Source: JACVRN01 sp035276685 (lineage in GTDB: Bacteria > Acidobacteriota > Blastocatellia > Pyrinomonadales > Pyrinomonadaceae). Taken from it: a stretch of 64,000 bases of DNA. The stretch lies in NCBI GenBank assembly GCA_035276685.1, contig DATELK010000201.1, positions 11,321-75,320 on the forward strand, in the 5' to 3' direction. The notes under the pieces are model-generated. The model searched no databases. It saw nothing but the letters and a program-made list of their open reading frames with translations, and was not told the origin of the DNA. Both the position numbers and the translations under genes were made by a program. This document shows, one piece after another, positions 1 through 9,929 of this stretch; the stretch's first letter is position 1, and each line of letters opens with the position of its first letter.

Positions 1-2
1 TC

Positions 3-1337
3 TTCGAGAGTTGCGCCCCGCAGCGCTTCACCAAAGACAACCAGCACGTCTACATGATGACGAACAAGGGGGACGCCGCAGACTTAATCAGCCTGACGAT
101 TTTCGACCCGGCGACGGGCAAAGAGCAGATGTTTGAGAGCGACCCGCTCAAGAAAGTGGATTTCGGCGGCGCTAGATTCTCTGACGTGACGGACGAGTTG
201 CTTTACACCGTCTACACGGACGAGAAGCGTCGCATCTACTGGAAGAATAAAGATTACGAGGCCGACTATAAGCTGCTGCAAAGCAAGCTGCCGAATCGAC
301 AGATAAACTTCAATTCGAGCACGCGCGACGAGCGCGTCTACTTAATCTCCGCCACTGGCGACACGGAGCCGGGCGAGGTCTACCTCTTCGACCGCAACAC
401 CAAGAAGCTGACGCGCCAGTATCAGTTGCGCGACAAACTGCCGCGCGCCGCGCTCGCAGAGATGAAGCCCATCACCTACAAGTCTTCCGACGGGCTTGAT
501 GTTCCCGCTTACCTGACTTTGCCCAAGGGCGTTGCGGCTAAGAATCTGCCGCTCGTAGTAGTCCCGCACGGCGGCCCGTGGGCACGTGACAACTGGGGCT
601 ATAACAGCATCGCGCAGTTTCTGGCCAATCGCGGCTACGCCGTGCTGATGCCTAACTTCCGAGGCTCCACCGGCTACGGCAAGCGCTTCATCAACGCGGG
701 CAACAACGAGTGGGGGCAGAAGATGCAGGACGACCTCACCTGGGGCGTCAAGCATCTGGTCTCGCAGGGCATAGCCGACCCCAAGCGAGTGGGCATCATG
801 GGCGGCTCATACGGCGGCTATGCGACGCTGGCCGGCGTGACTTTTACGCCTGACATGTACGCCGCAGCCGTCTCAATCGTGGGCCCGTCAAATCTGATTA
901 CGCTCTTGAACTCGATTCCGCCCTACTGGGAATCCATACGCATGCTCTTTAACAAGCGAATGGGCGACCCCAGCACTGCGGAAGGCCGAGCGCAGCTTGA
1001 GCGTCAATCGCCGCTTAATCATGCCGCGAAGATAAAGACGCCGCTCCTGGTGATACAGGGCGCGAACGACCCGCGCGTGAAGAAGGCCGAATCAGACCAG
1101 ATTGTGGTGGCGCTTCGTGAGCGGGGCTTCCCCGTCGAATACCTGGTCGCGCCGGATGAAGGCCACGGCTTTGCGCGCCCGGTCAATAACATGGCCATGT
1201 TCGCAACCGCGGAAAAATTCCTGGCCAAATATCTAGGGGGCCGCTATCAGGAGGAGATGCCTACCGAAGTCTCGCAGCGTCTCAAGGAGATAACGGTTGA
1301 CATCAAGACCGTACAGATGCCTAAGGCCATGAAGTAG
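3..1337 (+). CDS. S9-family prolyl oligopeptidase-type peptidase, 5' truncated
   Basis: The reading frame is open from base 3, so the start lies upstream of the window; the ATG at 54 is internal. About 444 residues remain. The first part resembles the end of a beta-propeller domain (strands with repeated Asp/Arg/Lys turns). From about base 460 an alpha/beta-hydrolase domain follows. The nucleophile motif GGSYGG is at about bases 801-818, the acid is in GANDPR near 1058, and the histidine is in DEGHGF near 1158, so the catalytic triad is complete. The family cleaves short peptides at the N-terminal side (acylaminoacyl- or dipeptidyl-peptidase type); substrate and export cannot be judged without the N-terminus. 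A hairpin terminator follows the stop. The family is clear; the exact specificity is unknown. Confidence 0.9.
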   Translation, partial: FESCAPQRFTKDNQHVYMMTNKGDAADLISLTIFDPATGKEQMFESDPLKKVDFGGARFSDVTDELLYTVYTDEKRRIYWKNKDYEADYKLLQSKLPNRQINFNSSTRDERVYLISATGDTEPGEVYLFDRNTKKLTRQYQLRDKLPRAALAEMKPITYKSSDGLDVPAYLTLPKGVAAKNLPLVVVPHGGPWARDNWGYNSIAQFLANRGYAVLMPNFRGSTGYGKRFINAGNNEWGQKMQDDLTWGVKHLVSQGIADPKRVGIMGGSYGGYATLAGVTFTPDMYAAAVSIVGPSNLITLLNSIPPYWESIRMLFNKRMGDPSTAEGRAQLERQSPLNHAAKIKTPLLVIQGANDPRVKKAESDQIVVALRERGFPVEYLVAPDEGHGFARPVNNMAMFATAEKFLAKYLGGRYQEEMPTEVSQRLKEITVDIKTVQMPKAMK

Positions 1338-1365
1338 CAGGCCGGGGCAAACAATTAAAGGCGGA

Positions 1366-1406
1366 GGGCTGATGATTACTGTAAACAATCATCAGCCCCT
1401 CGTTTT
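1366..1406 (+). terminator. Rho-independent terminator after the S9 peptidase
   Basis: A perfect 12-bp stem (left arm 1366-1377, right arm 1387-1398) with a 9-nt loop is followed by CTCGTTTTC. It lies 29 nt past the peptidase stop and ahead of the next start, so it probably ends that transcript. Confidence 0.75.
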
Positions 1407-1450
1407 CGACAAGCTTAAAAAGACCTGTTCCTTCCTAGGAGATTCAAGGC

Positions 1451-1828
1451 ATGAAACGTCTCTTCCCCCTCGCGGCGCTCTCCGTGATTCTCTTTTCCGC
1501 CGCCGCCGTTACTGCTTACATCGACAGGAAGACGAATGAAGATTTTATACAGGGCATGTGGCGCTTGACGGGCGAGCAGGGCGGCCACGCGTGGTTTCTC
1601 GAATGGACTTTCCTGCGCGGCCACTTCGAGCTGAAGGGCTATCCGCCGCTCGCGCAGGAAGGCAAGTACAGAATCATCAAAGCGGAAGGCGACAAGCTCA
1701 CGCTTGAGCTTTACGACCAGAAGGGCAACTTCGGCACGGAGACCAGCCAGGTAGAGGTCGTCCTCGACAAGAAGAAAGACCGGCTCACGATTAAAGGCCA
1801 GGGGCCTTTCAAGCGGGCGCAGCCTTAG
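1451..1828 (+). CDS. Small exported protein of unknown function
   Basis: This 125-residue protein begins with a typical signal peptide: two basic residues, then a hydrophobic stretch ending near AVTA at about residue 22. The rest is alternating hydrophobic and polar (GKYRIIKAEG, DKLTLELYDQKG, DRLTIKGQG), which suggests a small beta-rich domain, perhaps a lipocalin-like barrel. I see no catalytic motif. The start is supported by an AGGAG sequence about 10 nt upstream. It is flanked by the terminator of the S9 peptidase and by hydA 42 nt downstream, so it may be the first gene of the pyrimidine operon or a lone gene. I do not recognise the family. Confidence 0.7.
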   Translation: MKRLFPLAALSVILFSAAAVTAYIDRKTNEDFIQGMWRLTGEQGGHAWFLEWTFLRGHFELKGYPPLAQEGKYRIIKAEGDKLTLELYDQKGNFGTETSQVEVVLDKKKDRLTIKGQGPFKRAQP

Positions 1829-1869
1829 GAACTGGGTCAACGAGAAAATTACGGCTAAGGTAAACTTCT

Positions 1870-3249
1870 ATGAAAACTCTCATTCGTAATGGTCGGATTG
1901 TAACGGCGGTTGATGATTACAGGGCGGACGTGCTGATTGATGGCGAGACTATTTCCATCATCGGCGCGAAGCTTGAGATGGAAGCCGATAAGGTGATTGA
2001 TGCTTCCGGCAAGCTTGTCATCCCCGGCGGGATTGACCCGCACACGCACATGGAGCTGCCGTTCGGTGGCACGACTGCGGCGGACGATTTTCTGACGGGG
2101 ACGCGTGCGGCGGCGCATGGCGGCACGACTACGATTATAGACTTCGCGGTTCAGTACAAGGGCGAGGCGCTGCTTCAGGCCGTGGACAACTGGCACAGGA
2201 AGGCAGAAGGCAAGACCGCGATTGACTACGGCTTTCACCTGATTACGACCGAGCTTGAAGACAATCAGATTGAAGAGATGTACACGGTGATGGACGAAGG
2301 CATCACGAGCTTTAAGCTCTTCATGGCCTATCCGGGTGTCTTTCTGGTGGACGACGCGACCATCTTCCGCGCCATGAGTGCTGCGGGAGAGCGCGGCGGG
2401 CTCATCTGCATGCACGCGGAGAACGGCGTCGTCATTAACGAGATAATCAAGCGGGCTCTGGCCGAAGGAAGAACAGCGCCGAAGTATCACGCGTTGACGC
2501 GTCCCACCATTGCCGAAGCCGAGGGCGTGCATCGCGCGATTGCGATTGCCGAGATGGCAGAGTCGCCCGTCTACATAGTGCATCTCTCCTGTGCCGATGC
2601 GTTGAACAAAGTGAGGGAGGCGCGCGACCGTGGCATCCCTGCCTTCGCGGAGACCTGCCCGCAGTACCTCTTCCTCTCGATTGACGATTACGGCGACGAC
2701 TTCGAGGGAGCCAAGTACGTCATGACGCCGCCGCTTCGTGAGAAGTGGAATCAGGCTGAGCTTTGGAAGGGACTGAAGATGGACGACCTTCAGGTCATCT
2801 CCACAGACCACTGCCCCTTCTGCATGAAGGAGCAGAAGGAGTTGGGGCGCGACGATTTTTCCAAGATTCCGAACGGCGCGCCCGGCGTAGAGAACCGCGT
2901 GCCGCTCATCTACCACGGCGGAGTCGTGGAGAACCGCATCAGCCTCAATCGCTTCGTAGAGCTGACCTCCACGGCTGCCGCCAAGATGTTCGGCCTCTTC
3001 CCTAAGAAGGGCACCATAGCCGTAGGCTCGGATGCCGACATAGTCATCTTCGACCCAGACAAAGAGCAAACTCTGTCGGTAGAGACGCAGCACATGAACG
3101 TGGACTACAGCACCTACGAAGGCAAGCGCATTCGAGGCGTGGTTGAGACGGTGCTCTCTCGCGGGCGCGTCGTGATTGAAGGCGGAGAGTACAAGGGCAA
3201 GCCCGGCGACGGGCAATTCCTGAAGAGAGGGACGTGCGTTGCGATTTAA
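1870..3249 (+). CDS. hydA: Dihydropyrimidinase
   Basis: It hydrolyses 5,6-dihydrouracil and dihydrothymine to N-carbamoyl-beta-amino acids, the second step of reductive pyrimidine breakdown. At 459 residues it has the usual length. Visible metal-site features are the HTHM motif after DP (about residue 57), the lysine expected to be carboxylated in SFKLFMAYPG (about 148), MHAENG, HLSCAD, and the aspartate in STDHCPFC (about 315). The substrate loop GAPGVENR is present. Hydantoinases look similar, but the company of preT, preA, beta-ureidopropionase and an NCS1 transporter favours pyrimidine degradation. The start has an AAGG Shine-Dalgarno-like sequence 8-12 nt upstream. The next gene begins 1 nt after the stop. 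Confidence 0.93.
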   Translation: MKTLIRNGRIVTAVDDYRADVLIDGETISIIGAKLEMEADKVIDASGKLVIPGGIDPHTHMELPFGGTTAADDFLTGTRAAAHGGTTTIIDFAVQYKGEALLQAVDNWHRKAEGKTAIDYGFHLITTELEDNQIEEMYTVMDEGITSFKLFMAYPGVFLVDDATIFRAMSAAGERGGLICMHAENGVVINEIIKRALAEGRTAPKYHALTRPTIAEAEGVHRAIAIAEMAESPVYIVHLSCADALNKVREARDRGIPAFAETCPQYLFLSIDDYGDDFEGAKYVMTPPLREKWNQAELWKGLKMDDLQVISTDHCPFCMKEQKELGRDDFSKIPNGAPGVENRVPLIYHGGVVENRISLNRFVELTSTAAAKMFGLFPKKGTIAVGSDADIVIFDPDKEQTLSVETQHMNVDYSTYEGKRIRGVVETVLSRGRVVIEGGEYKGKPGDGQFLKRGTCVAI

Positions 3250-3250
3250 G

Positions 3251-4510
3251 ATGAGACGGGACGTGAATCAAAGAGAGAGAGCCTTCGGCCTGCGCGCAGC
3301 ATGCTTTGCGCTCTTGCTGCTCTTCCCTGCTCTGGCACAGTTTACGCCGCCGCAGAGAGCGCAGCAGCAGTCCGCGACTGCTCCGGCGCAAACCTCAAGG
3401 GTCTCTCGTTTCCCCATGGAGATGAACGGCAACCACGTGCTTCTTCAGGGGCGCGTGAATGGTCTGGGGCCGGTCTGGTTCACGCTCGATACTGGCGCTG
3501 GCCTTTCCGTCATCAACGTGCGGCGTGCGCGCGAGTGGGGGCTACAAGTTTCCGGGACGGGCCGTGCTCAGGGCGCGGGCGGCATGGCGGAAAGCGGCCG
3601 TCTCAACGGCGTCACCTTCAATCTTGAAGGCGTCGAGATTAAGAACCTGAACGTGATGGCGCTCGCGCTCGATTCGATTGAAGCGACCGCAGGGCGCAGC
3701 ATGGATGTCATCATAGGCGCAGAGCTTTTCCACCGCTACGTGGTGGAGGTTGATTACGAATCGCGCTTCATCACGCTCTACGACCCCAAGCAGTTCGTCT
3801 ACACCGGAAGCGGCGAGAGCCTTCCGCTTACCATTGCCGAGAATCATCCGTACGTGACGGCCAGGCTGGTTGTTGCGGGGCTTGAGCCGATTGAAGGAGA
3901 GTTCGTCATAGACGCTGGCTCGGGCTTCGGCATCACCTTTAACCCGGCGTTCGTGAAGGAGCGCAGTCTGGCCGAGCGCGTGCCGAACACTGTTCAGACG
4001 AAGGCGCGCGGCGTGGGCGGCGAGTTCCCGCTGACCATAGGCCGCATAGAAAGCCTCTCGCTCGGGCGCTTCAAAATGGACAAGCCTACGGCGGCTTTCC
4101 CTCAGACTGGCGGCTTCATCTCAAGGAAAGGCTCCGTGGGCAACATAGGCGGACAAATCCTGCGGCGCTTCAAAGTCATCTTCGACTACTCGCGCAAGCG
4201 AATGATTATCGAGCCGAATAAGTCCTTTAACGACCCGTTCGAGTTCGACAAGTCGGGCCTCGCGCTCATCACGGACGTTCCTCAGTTCAAGACCATCAAG
4301 GTCATTCGCGTCATGGAGAACTCTCCGGCGTCCGAAGTCGGGCTCAAGGCGGAGGATGTCCTTCTGGAAGTTGACGGGCGCGCGGCTTCCGAGTTTACGC
4401 TGCACAGCCTGCGCGAAATGTTCAGGAAAGATGGGAAGACCTACAGCCTGAAGGTCAAGAGAGGCGAAGAGACTCTGGACTTCAAGTTGAAGACTAGAAA
4501 ACTAATCTGA
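3251..4510 (+). CDS. Exported retropepsin-like aspartyl protease with C-terminal PDZ domain
   Basis: About 419 residues from the ATG at 3251; an in-frame TTG at 3239 is an alternative start that would overlap hydA. A signal peptide ends near LAQ at about residue 28. Two half-sites of the aspartyl-protease fold are visible: LDTGAG around residue 79 and IDAGSG around 219, each Asp followed by T/A-G-A/S. A PDZ domain follows (residues about 340-415) with ENSPASEVGLKAEDVLLEVDG. This two-lobed single-chain layout with PDZ is known in bacterial periplasmic aspartyl-protease-like proteins. The second lobe has Ala for Thr after Asp, so activity is not certain. It sits 1 nt after hydA and 16 nt before the next gene, so it is in the operon with no evident metabolic link. 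Confidence 0.85.
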   Translation: MRRDVNQRERAFGLRAACFALLLLFPALAQFTPPQRAQQQSATAPAQTSRVSRFPMEMNGNHVLLQGRVNGLGPVWFTLDTGAGLSVINVRRAREWGLQVSGTGRAQGAGGMAESGRLNGVTFNLEGVEIKNLNVMALALDSIEATAGRSMDVIIGAELFHRYVVEVDYESRFITLYDPKQFVYTGSGESLPLTIAENHPYVTARLVVAGLEPIEGEFVIDAGSGFGITFNPAFVKERSLAERVPNTVQTKARGVGGEFPLTIGRIESLSLGRFKMDKPTAAFPQTGGFISRKGSVGNIGGQILRRFKVIFDYSRKRMIIEPNKSFNDPFEFDKSGLALITDVPQFKTIKVIRVMENSPASEVGLKAEDVLLEVDGRAASEFTLHSLREMFRKDGKTYSLKVKRGEETLDFKLKTRKLI

Positions 4511-4526
4511 CGGCTGAAGAGCTTAG

Positions 4527-5204
4527 ATGAACAGCGTAAAGTGTCCTCACTGCGGCCTGGTGAATTTTCCAGACCGGGAAGCGTGTAAGCGTTGCGGCGC
4601 GTCGCTCTCCGGCGCAGAAAGCGTGCCCCAGCCTGAGAGCAGGGATTCCGGCAAGCGCGGGTGCGCGTGGTTTATAAAAAGGGCGCTGGTAGTATTCGCG
4701 ACTGCGCTCGCCCTGCTTCTAATCTTTTACGGGTCGCTTCTGAAAAGCTCCGAGCGATTGAGCTACGAGCAGCAGCAGGTGGTCGCAAGCAGCATACGGG
4801 TGCTCGAACAGGGCGGCTTCAGTCGAGAGGCGTTCGTGCTGAAAAACCTTGTGGCGTGGCGCTCCACGGACAACTGGCTGAACGAAGCCATAGGCCACAG
4901 AGAAGCATACGCGGCGGCCAACTTCCCTTTTCAGATTGTGACGCTCTACCCGGAGTTCTTTACCAAGTCGGCGGACGACACGGAGCGCGCCGCGATTCTT
5001 CTACACGAGGCTTATCACCTGCTGGGCTCGGACGAATCGGAGGCGCTGGAAGGCACGTGGCGAAACAAGAAGCGGCTGGGCTGGGTTAAAGAGAAGTACG
5101 AGCAGACGAAGGTCTGGCAGAACACCAGAGAGCTGACCCAGACCCATGTGCCTTATCTTTTCCGTTGCGGGCTTAAGAACAACCTTGACTGCACAGAGTT
5201 TTAG
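4527..5204 (+). CDS. Membrane protein with N-terminal zinc ribbon and HExxH-like motif
   Basis: This 225-residue protein starts with a zinc ribbon (CPHCGLVNF then CKRCGASL, residues about 5-29). A single transmembrane helix follows near residues 52-72. The extracytoplasmic part contains ILLHEAYHLLGSDE, where H160, E161 and H164 match the zincin HExxH core, with a Glu/Asp-rich stretch after it that could supply the third ligand. The topology is therefore cytoplasmic zinc ribbon, helix, periplasmic metallopeptidase-like domain. I do not recognise a named family. Because the motif reads HEAYH with normal spacing, a peptidase role is reasonable but unproven. It is 16 nt after the aspartyl protease and 30 nt before the SIMPL gene. 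Confidence 0.75.
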   Translation: MNSVKCPHCGLVNFPDREACKRCGASLSGAESVPQPESRDSGKRGCAWFIKRALVVFATALALLLIFYGSLLKSSERLSYEQQQVVASSIRVLEQGGFSREAFVLKNLVAWRSTDNWLNEAIGHREAYAAANFPFQIVTLYPEFFTKSADDTERAAILLHEAYHLLGSDESEALEGTWRNKKRLGWVKEKYEQTKVWQNTRELTQTHVPYLFRCGLKNNLDCTEF

Positions 5205-5234
5205 CTCTCTACACAAAAAATCTGCGGAGAGTAG

Positions 5235-5984
5235 ATGATGACGAACAGACTCCTGCGAGCGACTATCTTTTTCATCCTTGTTACCTGCGTCTCTTCCGCC
5301 GTGGCGCAGCAGCAGGCGGAGCCGCCGCTCATCACCGTCACGGGACAGGCCGAAGTGAAGGTTCCGCCCGACGAAGTAGTCTTCACTCTGGCGGTCGTGA
5401 AAGTGAACAAGGATTTGCTGGTGGCCAAGGAGGAGAACGACCGCAATGTGAGGAGCATCATGGAGCTTGCGCGCAGGTACAACATAGCGCAGCAGGACGT
5501 GCAGACGGACTACATAGGAGTCACGCCGAAGTACAGGGATGTAAGAAGACGAGGCGCGCTCGTAGGCGAGGAAGAAGCGGAGCGCGTCTTCGAAGGCTAC
5601 GAAGTATCTAAAACGGTGGTCATAAGGCTCAGGGACGTTAAGCGTTTTGAGAGCCTGCTCTCGGAGATACTCAGGGCGGGCATTGACCGCGTGCGCGACA
5701 TAGACTTTCGCACCTCCGAGATACGCAAGTACAAGGACGACGCGCGTGCGATGGCAATTAGAGCCGCGCGTGAAAAGGCCCTTGCGCTGACCAAAGAGAT
5801 TGGGCAGACTATCGGCAAGGCTCACACGATACGCGAAGAGGGCTACTCGTACGGCAGCTCCAACGCCATGGCCAATAACACGACTATGATTAGCGGCGAC
5901 TTTTCCGCCGAAGAAACGAGCACTATCGCGCCGGGCATGATAACGGTCTCGGCCAGGGTCACGGTCAGCTTTCTTTTGAATTAA
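5235..5984 (+). CDS. SIMPL-domain (DUF541) periplasmic protein
   Basis: A signal peptide ends near SAVA-QQQ (about residue 24). The mature protein begins with ITVTGQAEVKVPPDEVVF, the diagnostic start of SIMPL/DUF541 domains, and continues over about 220 residues including ARAMAIRAAREKALAL and the closing ARVTVSF strand. Family members are periplasmic or outer-membrane associated and poorly understood; some affect oxidative-stress tolerance. Two adjacent ATGs are possible starts (5235, 5238); a GGAG lies 6-9 nt upstream. It is the third of three exported proteins placed between hydA and the NCS1 transporter. Confidence 0.88.
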   Translation: MMTNRLLRATIFFILVTCVSSAVAQQQAEPPLITVTGQAEVKVPPDEVVFTLAVVKVNKDLLVAKEENDRNVRSIMELARRYNIAQQDVQTDYIGVTPKYRDVRRRGALVGEEEAERVFEGYEVSKTVVIRLRDVKRFESLLSEILRAGIDRVRDIDFRTSEIRKYKDDARAMAIRAAREKALALTKEIGQTIGKAHTIREEGYSYGSSNAMANNTTMISGDFSAEETSTIAPGMITVSARVTVSFLLN

Positions 5985-6008
5985 TCAGGCAGAAGGAGAC
6001 GGTTAATA

Positions 6009-7538
6009 GTGGAAAGAAACGGCGACCCGGAAGTCATACAGCACGCGGACGGTCGTGTCGAGCTGCGTGATTATACAGAGATAAAATCGAGCCCCCTCTA
6101 CAACGAAGATTTAGCGCCAGTGCCTGTGGCGAAGCGCAACTGGACGACCTATAACTACGCGGCGCTCTGGATAAGCATGGCGCACTGCATCCCCACCTAC
6201 ATGCTGGCTTCGGGCCTGATTAGCGCCGGGATGAACTGGTGGCAGGCGCTGATGACAATCCTGCTGGGTAACACCATCGTTCTCATCCCTATCCTGCTCA
6301 ACTCGCATCCCGGCACAAAGTACGGCATCCCCTTCCCTGTCTTCGCTCGCGCATCCTACGGGACTTACGGCTCAAATCTTCCGGCGCTGATGCGGGCCTT
6401 CGTCGCCTGCGGCTGGTTCGGCATTAACGCCTGGATTGGAGGCGAAGCGCTCAATACATTTTTCGGCGCGCTCATCCCCGGATGGAGCAATCTGCTGGGC
6501 GGCCCCATAGGCGGCTATACTCCTACGCTCTGGCTGTCGTTCCTAATCTTCTGGGCGCTCAATATCTACATCATCTATCGCGGGATGAACCTGCTCAGGA
6601 AGGTAGAGAACTGGGCAGCGCCGTTTGTCCTGATAATGACGGCGCTGCTATTGGGCTGGGCTATCTGGAAAGCCGGAGGCGTGGGCCATCTTTTCAGCGA
6701 GCCGGGAAAATTCCGCACGTGGTCTGAGTTTGCTCCGGTCTTCGTCCCGAGCCTGACGGCGATGATAGGCTTCTGGGCCACGCTTTCTTTGAACATGCCG
6801 GACTTCACGCGCTTCGGCCGCAGCCAGCGCGAGCAGGTCGTGGGACAGGTCGCGGCGCTGCCTTCGACCATGACCGTCTTCGCTTTGATGAGCGTCATGA
6901 TTACCTCCGCGGCGATAGTCATCTATCCGCAGCTGAAGGCCAACGAGCTGTGGGACCCTATGAAACTGGTCAGCCAGTTCAGCCAGGTATGGGTCGTCGC
7001 AATCTCCATGTTCACAGTCATCGTGGCAACTCTCGCCGTGAACATAGCGGCCAACGTAGTCTCGCCCGCTAACGATTTCGCCAACGCTTTCCCGCGCTGG
7101 ATAAGCTTCAGCACGGGCGGGCTTATCACAGGAATCATAGGCATTCTCATGCAGCCGTGGCGGCTGCTGGCAGACCCGCAGAAATATATCGACGGATGGC
7201 TGGTAGGTTATTCAGGCGGGATGGGAGCGATTGCAGGCGTGCTGATTGTCGATTACTGGCTCGTGCGCCGGAAGCGGCTGGCGCTTGGCGACCTGTACAA
7301 AACGCAGGGCGTTTATACATACTCAGGCGGCTGGAACTGGCGCGCCGTGGCCGCGACTCTCCTCGGCTGCTTTTTCGCTTGGATAGGGCTTGTGGTCGCG
7401 CCGCTCAGGCCGCTCTATGATTACGCATGGTTTGTGGGCTTCGGCGTTTCGGCCCTCATGCATTATCTTTTAATGAGAGTCGCGCCGCCCAAGGAGCCTA
7501 CGCGCCGCACTGCCGTGGCCGAGGCGGAGGCTGCGTAG
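6009..7538 (+). CDS. NCS1-family nucleobase:cation symporter
   Basis: This is a 509-residue integral membrane protein with about twelve hydrophobic helices. The NCS1 signatures are clear: WISMAHCIPTYMLASG in helix 1, the NSHPGTKYGIPFPVFARA loop, GWFGINAWIGGEAL in helix 3, and SLNMPDFTRF near the middle. NCS1 proteins import uracil, allantoin, hydantoin or related compounds with Na+ or H+. The flanking dihydropyrimidinase and beta-ureidopropionase suggest uracil, thymine or dihydropyrimidine uptake. Translation starts at GTG, with AAGGAG about 9 nt upstream. The beta-ureidopropionase gene starts 51 nt after the stop. Confidence 0.92.
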   Translation: MERNGDPEVIQHADGRVELRDYTEIKSSPLYNEDLAPVPVAKRNWTTYNYAALWISMAHCIPTYMLASGLISAGMNWWQALMTILLGNTIVLIPILLNSHPGTKYGIPFPVFARASYGTYGSNLPALMRAFVACGWFGINAWIGGEALNTFFGALIPGWSNLLGGPIGGYTPTLWLSFLIFWALNIYIIYRGMNLLRKVENWAAPFVLIMTALLLGWAIWKAGGVGHLFSEPGKFRTWSEFAPVFVPSLTAMIGFWATLSLNMPDFTRFGRSQREQVVGQVAALPSTMTVFALMSVMITSAAIVIYPQLKANELWDPMKLVSQFSQVWVVAISMFTVIVATLAVNIAANVVSPANDFANAFPRWISFSTGGLITGIIGILMQPWRLLADPQKYIDGWLVGYSGGMGAIAGVLIVDYWLVRRKRLALGDLYKTQGVYTYSGGWNWRAVAATLLGCFFAWIGLVVAPLRPLYDYAWFVGFGVSALMHYLLMRVAPPKEPTRRTAVAEAEAA

Positions 7539-7589
7539 AAGGTAAACCTCTTAGCTTAGAATTCAACTGTAAAGGTAGGTACTCACGTT

Positions 7590-8459
<870 letters not shown>

Positions 8460-8468
8460 GAATAAGCG

Positions 8469-9890
8469 ATGATGAAAGAAAACGTCCCCCGTCTTGATGA
8501 CGAGCAGATAGAGCGGAACTTTCGTGAGATAGCTCCGGCTCTCACGGAGGCAGAGGCGCACTTTGAGGCGAATCGTTGTCTTTACTGCTACGACGCGCCC
8601 TGCACGCGCGCCTGCCCCACTCACATAGACGTTCCCGCCTTTATCAAAAAGATAGCGAGCGGGAATCTCCTGGGCTCCGCCCGTGTCATCTTCGACGCCA
8701 ATCCTATCGGAGCCACCTGCGCTCGCGTCTGCCCCGTGGATGTGCTCTGCGAGGGAGCCTGCGTCGAAGGCACGCTAATGGAGAAGCCCATAGAGATTGG
8801 CCGCCTTCAGCGCTACGCGACCGACTACGTGATGCGCGAAGGAAGAGAGGTCTTGCGGGCGGGCGAGCCGAACGGAAAGTCCGTCGGCGTCATAGGCTCC
8901 GGCCCTGCGGGTCTTTCGTGCGCGACATATCTAGCGCGTCTCGGCTATGCGGTCACGGTCTACGACCGCAAGCCGCTGGCGGGCGGGCTCGACACCTACG
9001 GCATGGCGGAGTACAAGATGCCGCAGAAGGTCTCTACGGACGAGGCGGAGATAGTGAAGCGCCTCGGCGTGCAGTTCCGCTTGAGCACGGAGATAGGCCG
9101 GGACATCACGCTCGAAGAGCTTGAGAAAAACCACGACGCCGTTTTCATAGGCGCGGGCCTCGGCGCAACCGTGCGGCTGGGCATTCCCGGCGAAGACTTG
9201 GCGGGCGTCTACGACGCGCTTGAGTTCATAGAGCGCATCAAGACGCGCGACTGGCAACGCGTTCCCATTGGCCGCACCGTAGCCGTAGTGGGCGCAGGCA
9301 ACACCGCCATAGACGCCGTCACGCAGGCCAAGCGCCTCGGCGCAGAGCGCGTCCTGATGATTTACCGCCGCTCGGAGCGAGAGATGCCCGCCTACGAGTA
9401 CGAGTACGAGTTGGCGAAGCAGGACGCCGTTGAGTTCTGCTGGCAGACCGCTCCCGTGGAGATTCTCGCGCACGACGGCAACTCGCACGTCCGCGCGATT
9501 CGCTGCGTGCGGATGGAGCTGACAGAGCCGGACGAGTCTGGCCGCCGCTCGGCGCGTCCCGTCTCCGGCTCAGAGTTCGATATTCCCGTTGACATGGTCG
9601 TCAAGGCCGTTGGCCAGACAAAGCGCAAGGAGTTCCTTGGCAGCATCTCGGGCCTTGAGTTGGACGCATCGGGCCGCGTCGTCGTAAATCGTGAGACGAT
9701 GCAGACCGGCAACCCGAAGTACTTCGCGGGCGGCGACTGCGTCAACGGCGGGCGCGAGGCCGTGGACGCTTCTCAAATGGGCAAGCTCGCCGCCGCAGGC
9801 ATTCACCAGTATCTGACAGGCGACGAGGTGGAGTTTGCGGGCGCGCGTATTCCGCTACAGGAAGAGACGCAGGACGTAAAGGCTCATTAG
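8469..9890 (+). CDS. preT: NAD-dependent dihydropyrimidine dehydrogenase, PreT subunit
   Basis: This FAD and Fe-S subunit moves electrons between NAD(H) and PreA in uracil/thymine reduction. The N-terminal Fe-S region shows CLYCYDAPCTRACP and CARVCPVDVLCEGAC (residues about 37-100). A dinucleotide-binding GSGPAGLSCATYLA (about 142) serves FAD and VVGAGNTAIDA (about 277) serves NAD(P). It ends with the GGDCVNGGREAVDA segment of GltD-like proteins. Length 473 is slightly longer than E. coli PreT. The paired PreA lies downstream but is separated by an unknown gene. Confidence 0.92.
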   Translation: MMKENVPRLDDEQIERNFREIAPALTEAEAHFEANRCLYCYDAPCTRACPTHIDVPAFIKKIASGNLLGSARVIFDANPIGATCARVCPVDVLCEGACVEGTLMEKPIEIGRLQRYATDYVMREGREVLRAGEPNGKSVGVIGSGPAGLSCATYLARLGYAVTVYDRKPLAGGLDTYGMAEYKMPQKVSTDEAEIVKRLGVQFRLSTEIGRDITLEELEKNHDAVFIGAGLGATVRLGIPGEDLAGVYDALEFIERIKTRDWQRVPIGRTVAVVGAGNTAIDAVTQAKRLGAERVLMIYRRSEREMPAYEYEYELAKQDAVEFCWQTAPVEILAHDGNSHVRAIRCVRMELTEPDESGRRSARPVSGSEFDIPVDMVVKAVGQTKRKEFLGSISGLELDASGRVVVNRETMQTGNPKYFAGGDCVNGGREAVDASQMGKLAAAGIHQYLTGDEVEFAGARIPLQEETQDVKAH

Positions 9891-9929
9891 AAGCCGCTTC
9901 ACCTTAATCCTTACACAGGTGGTCTGCTT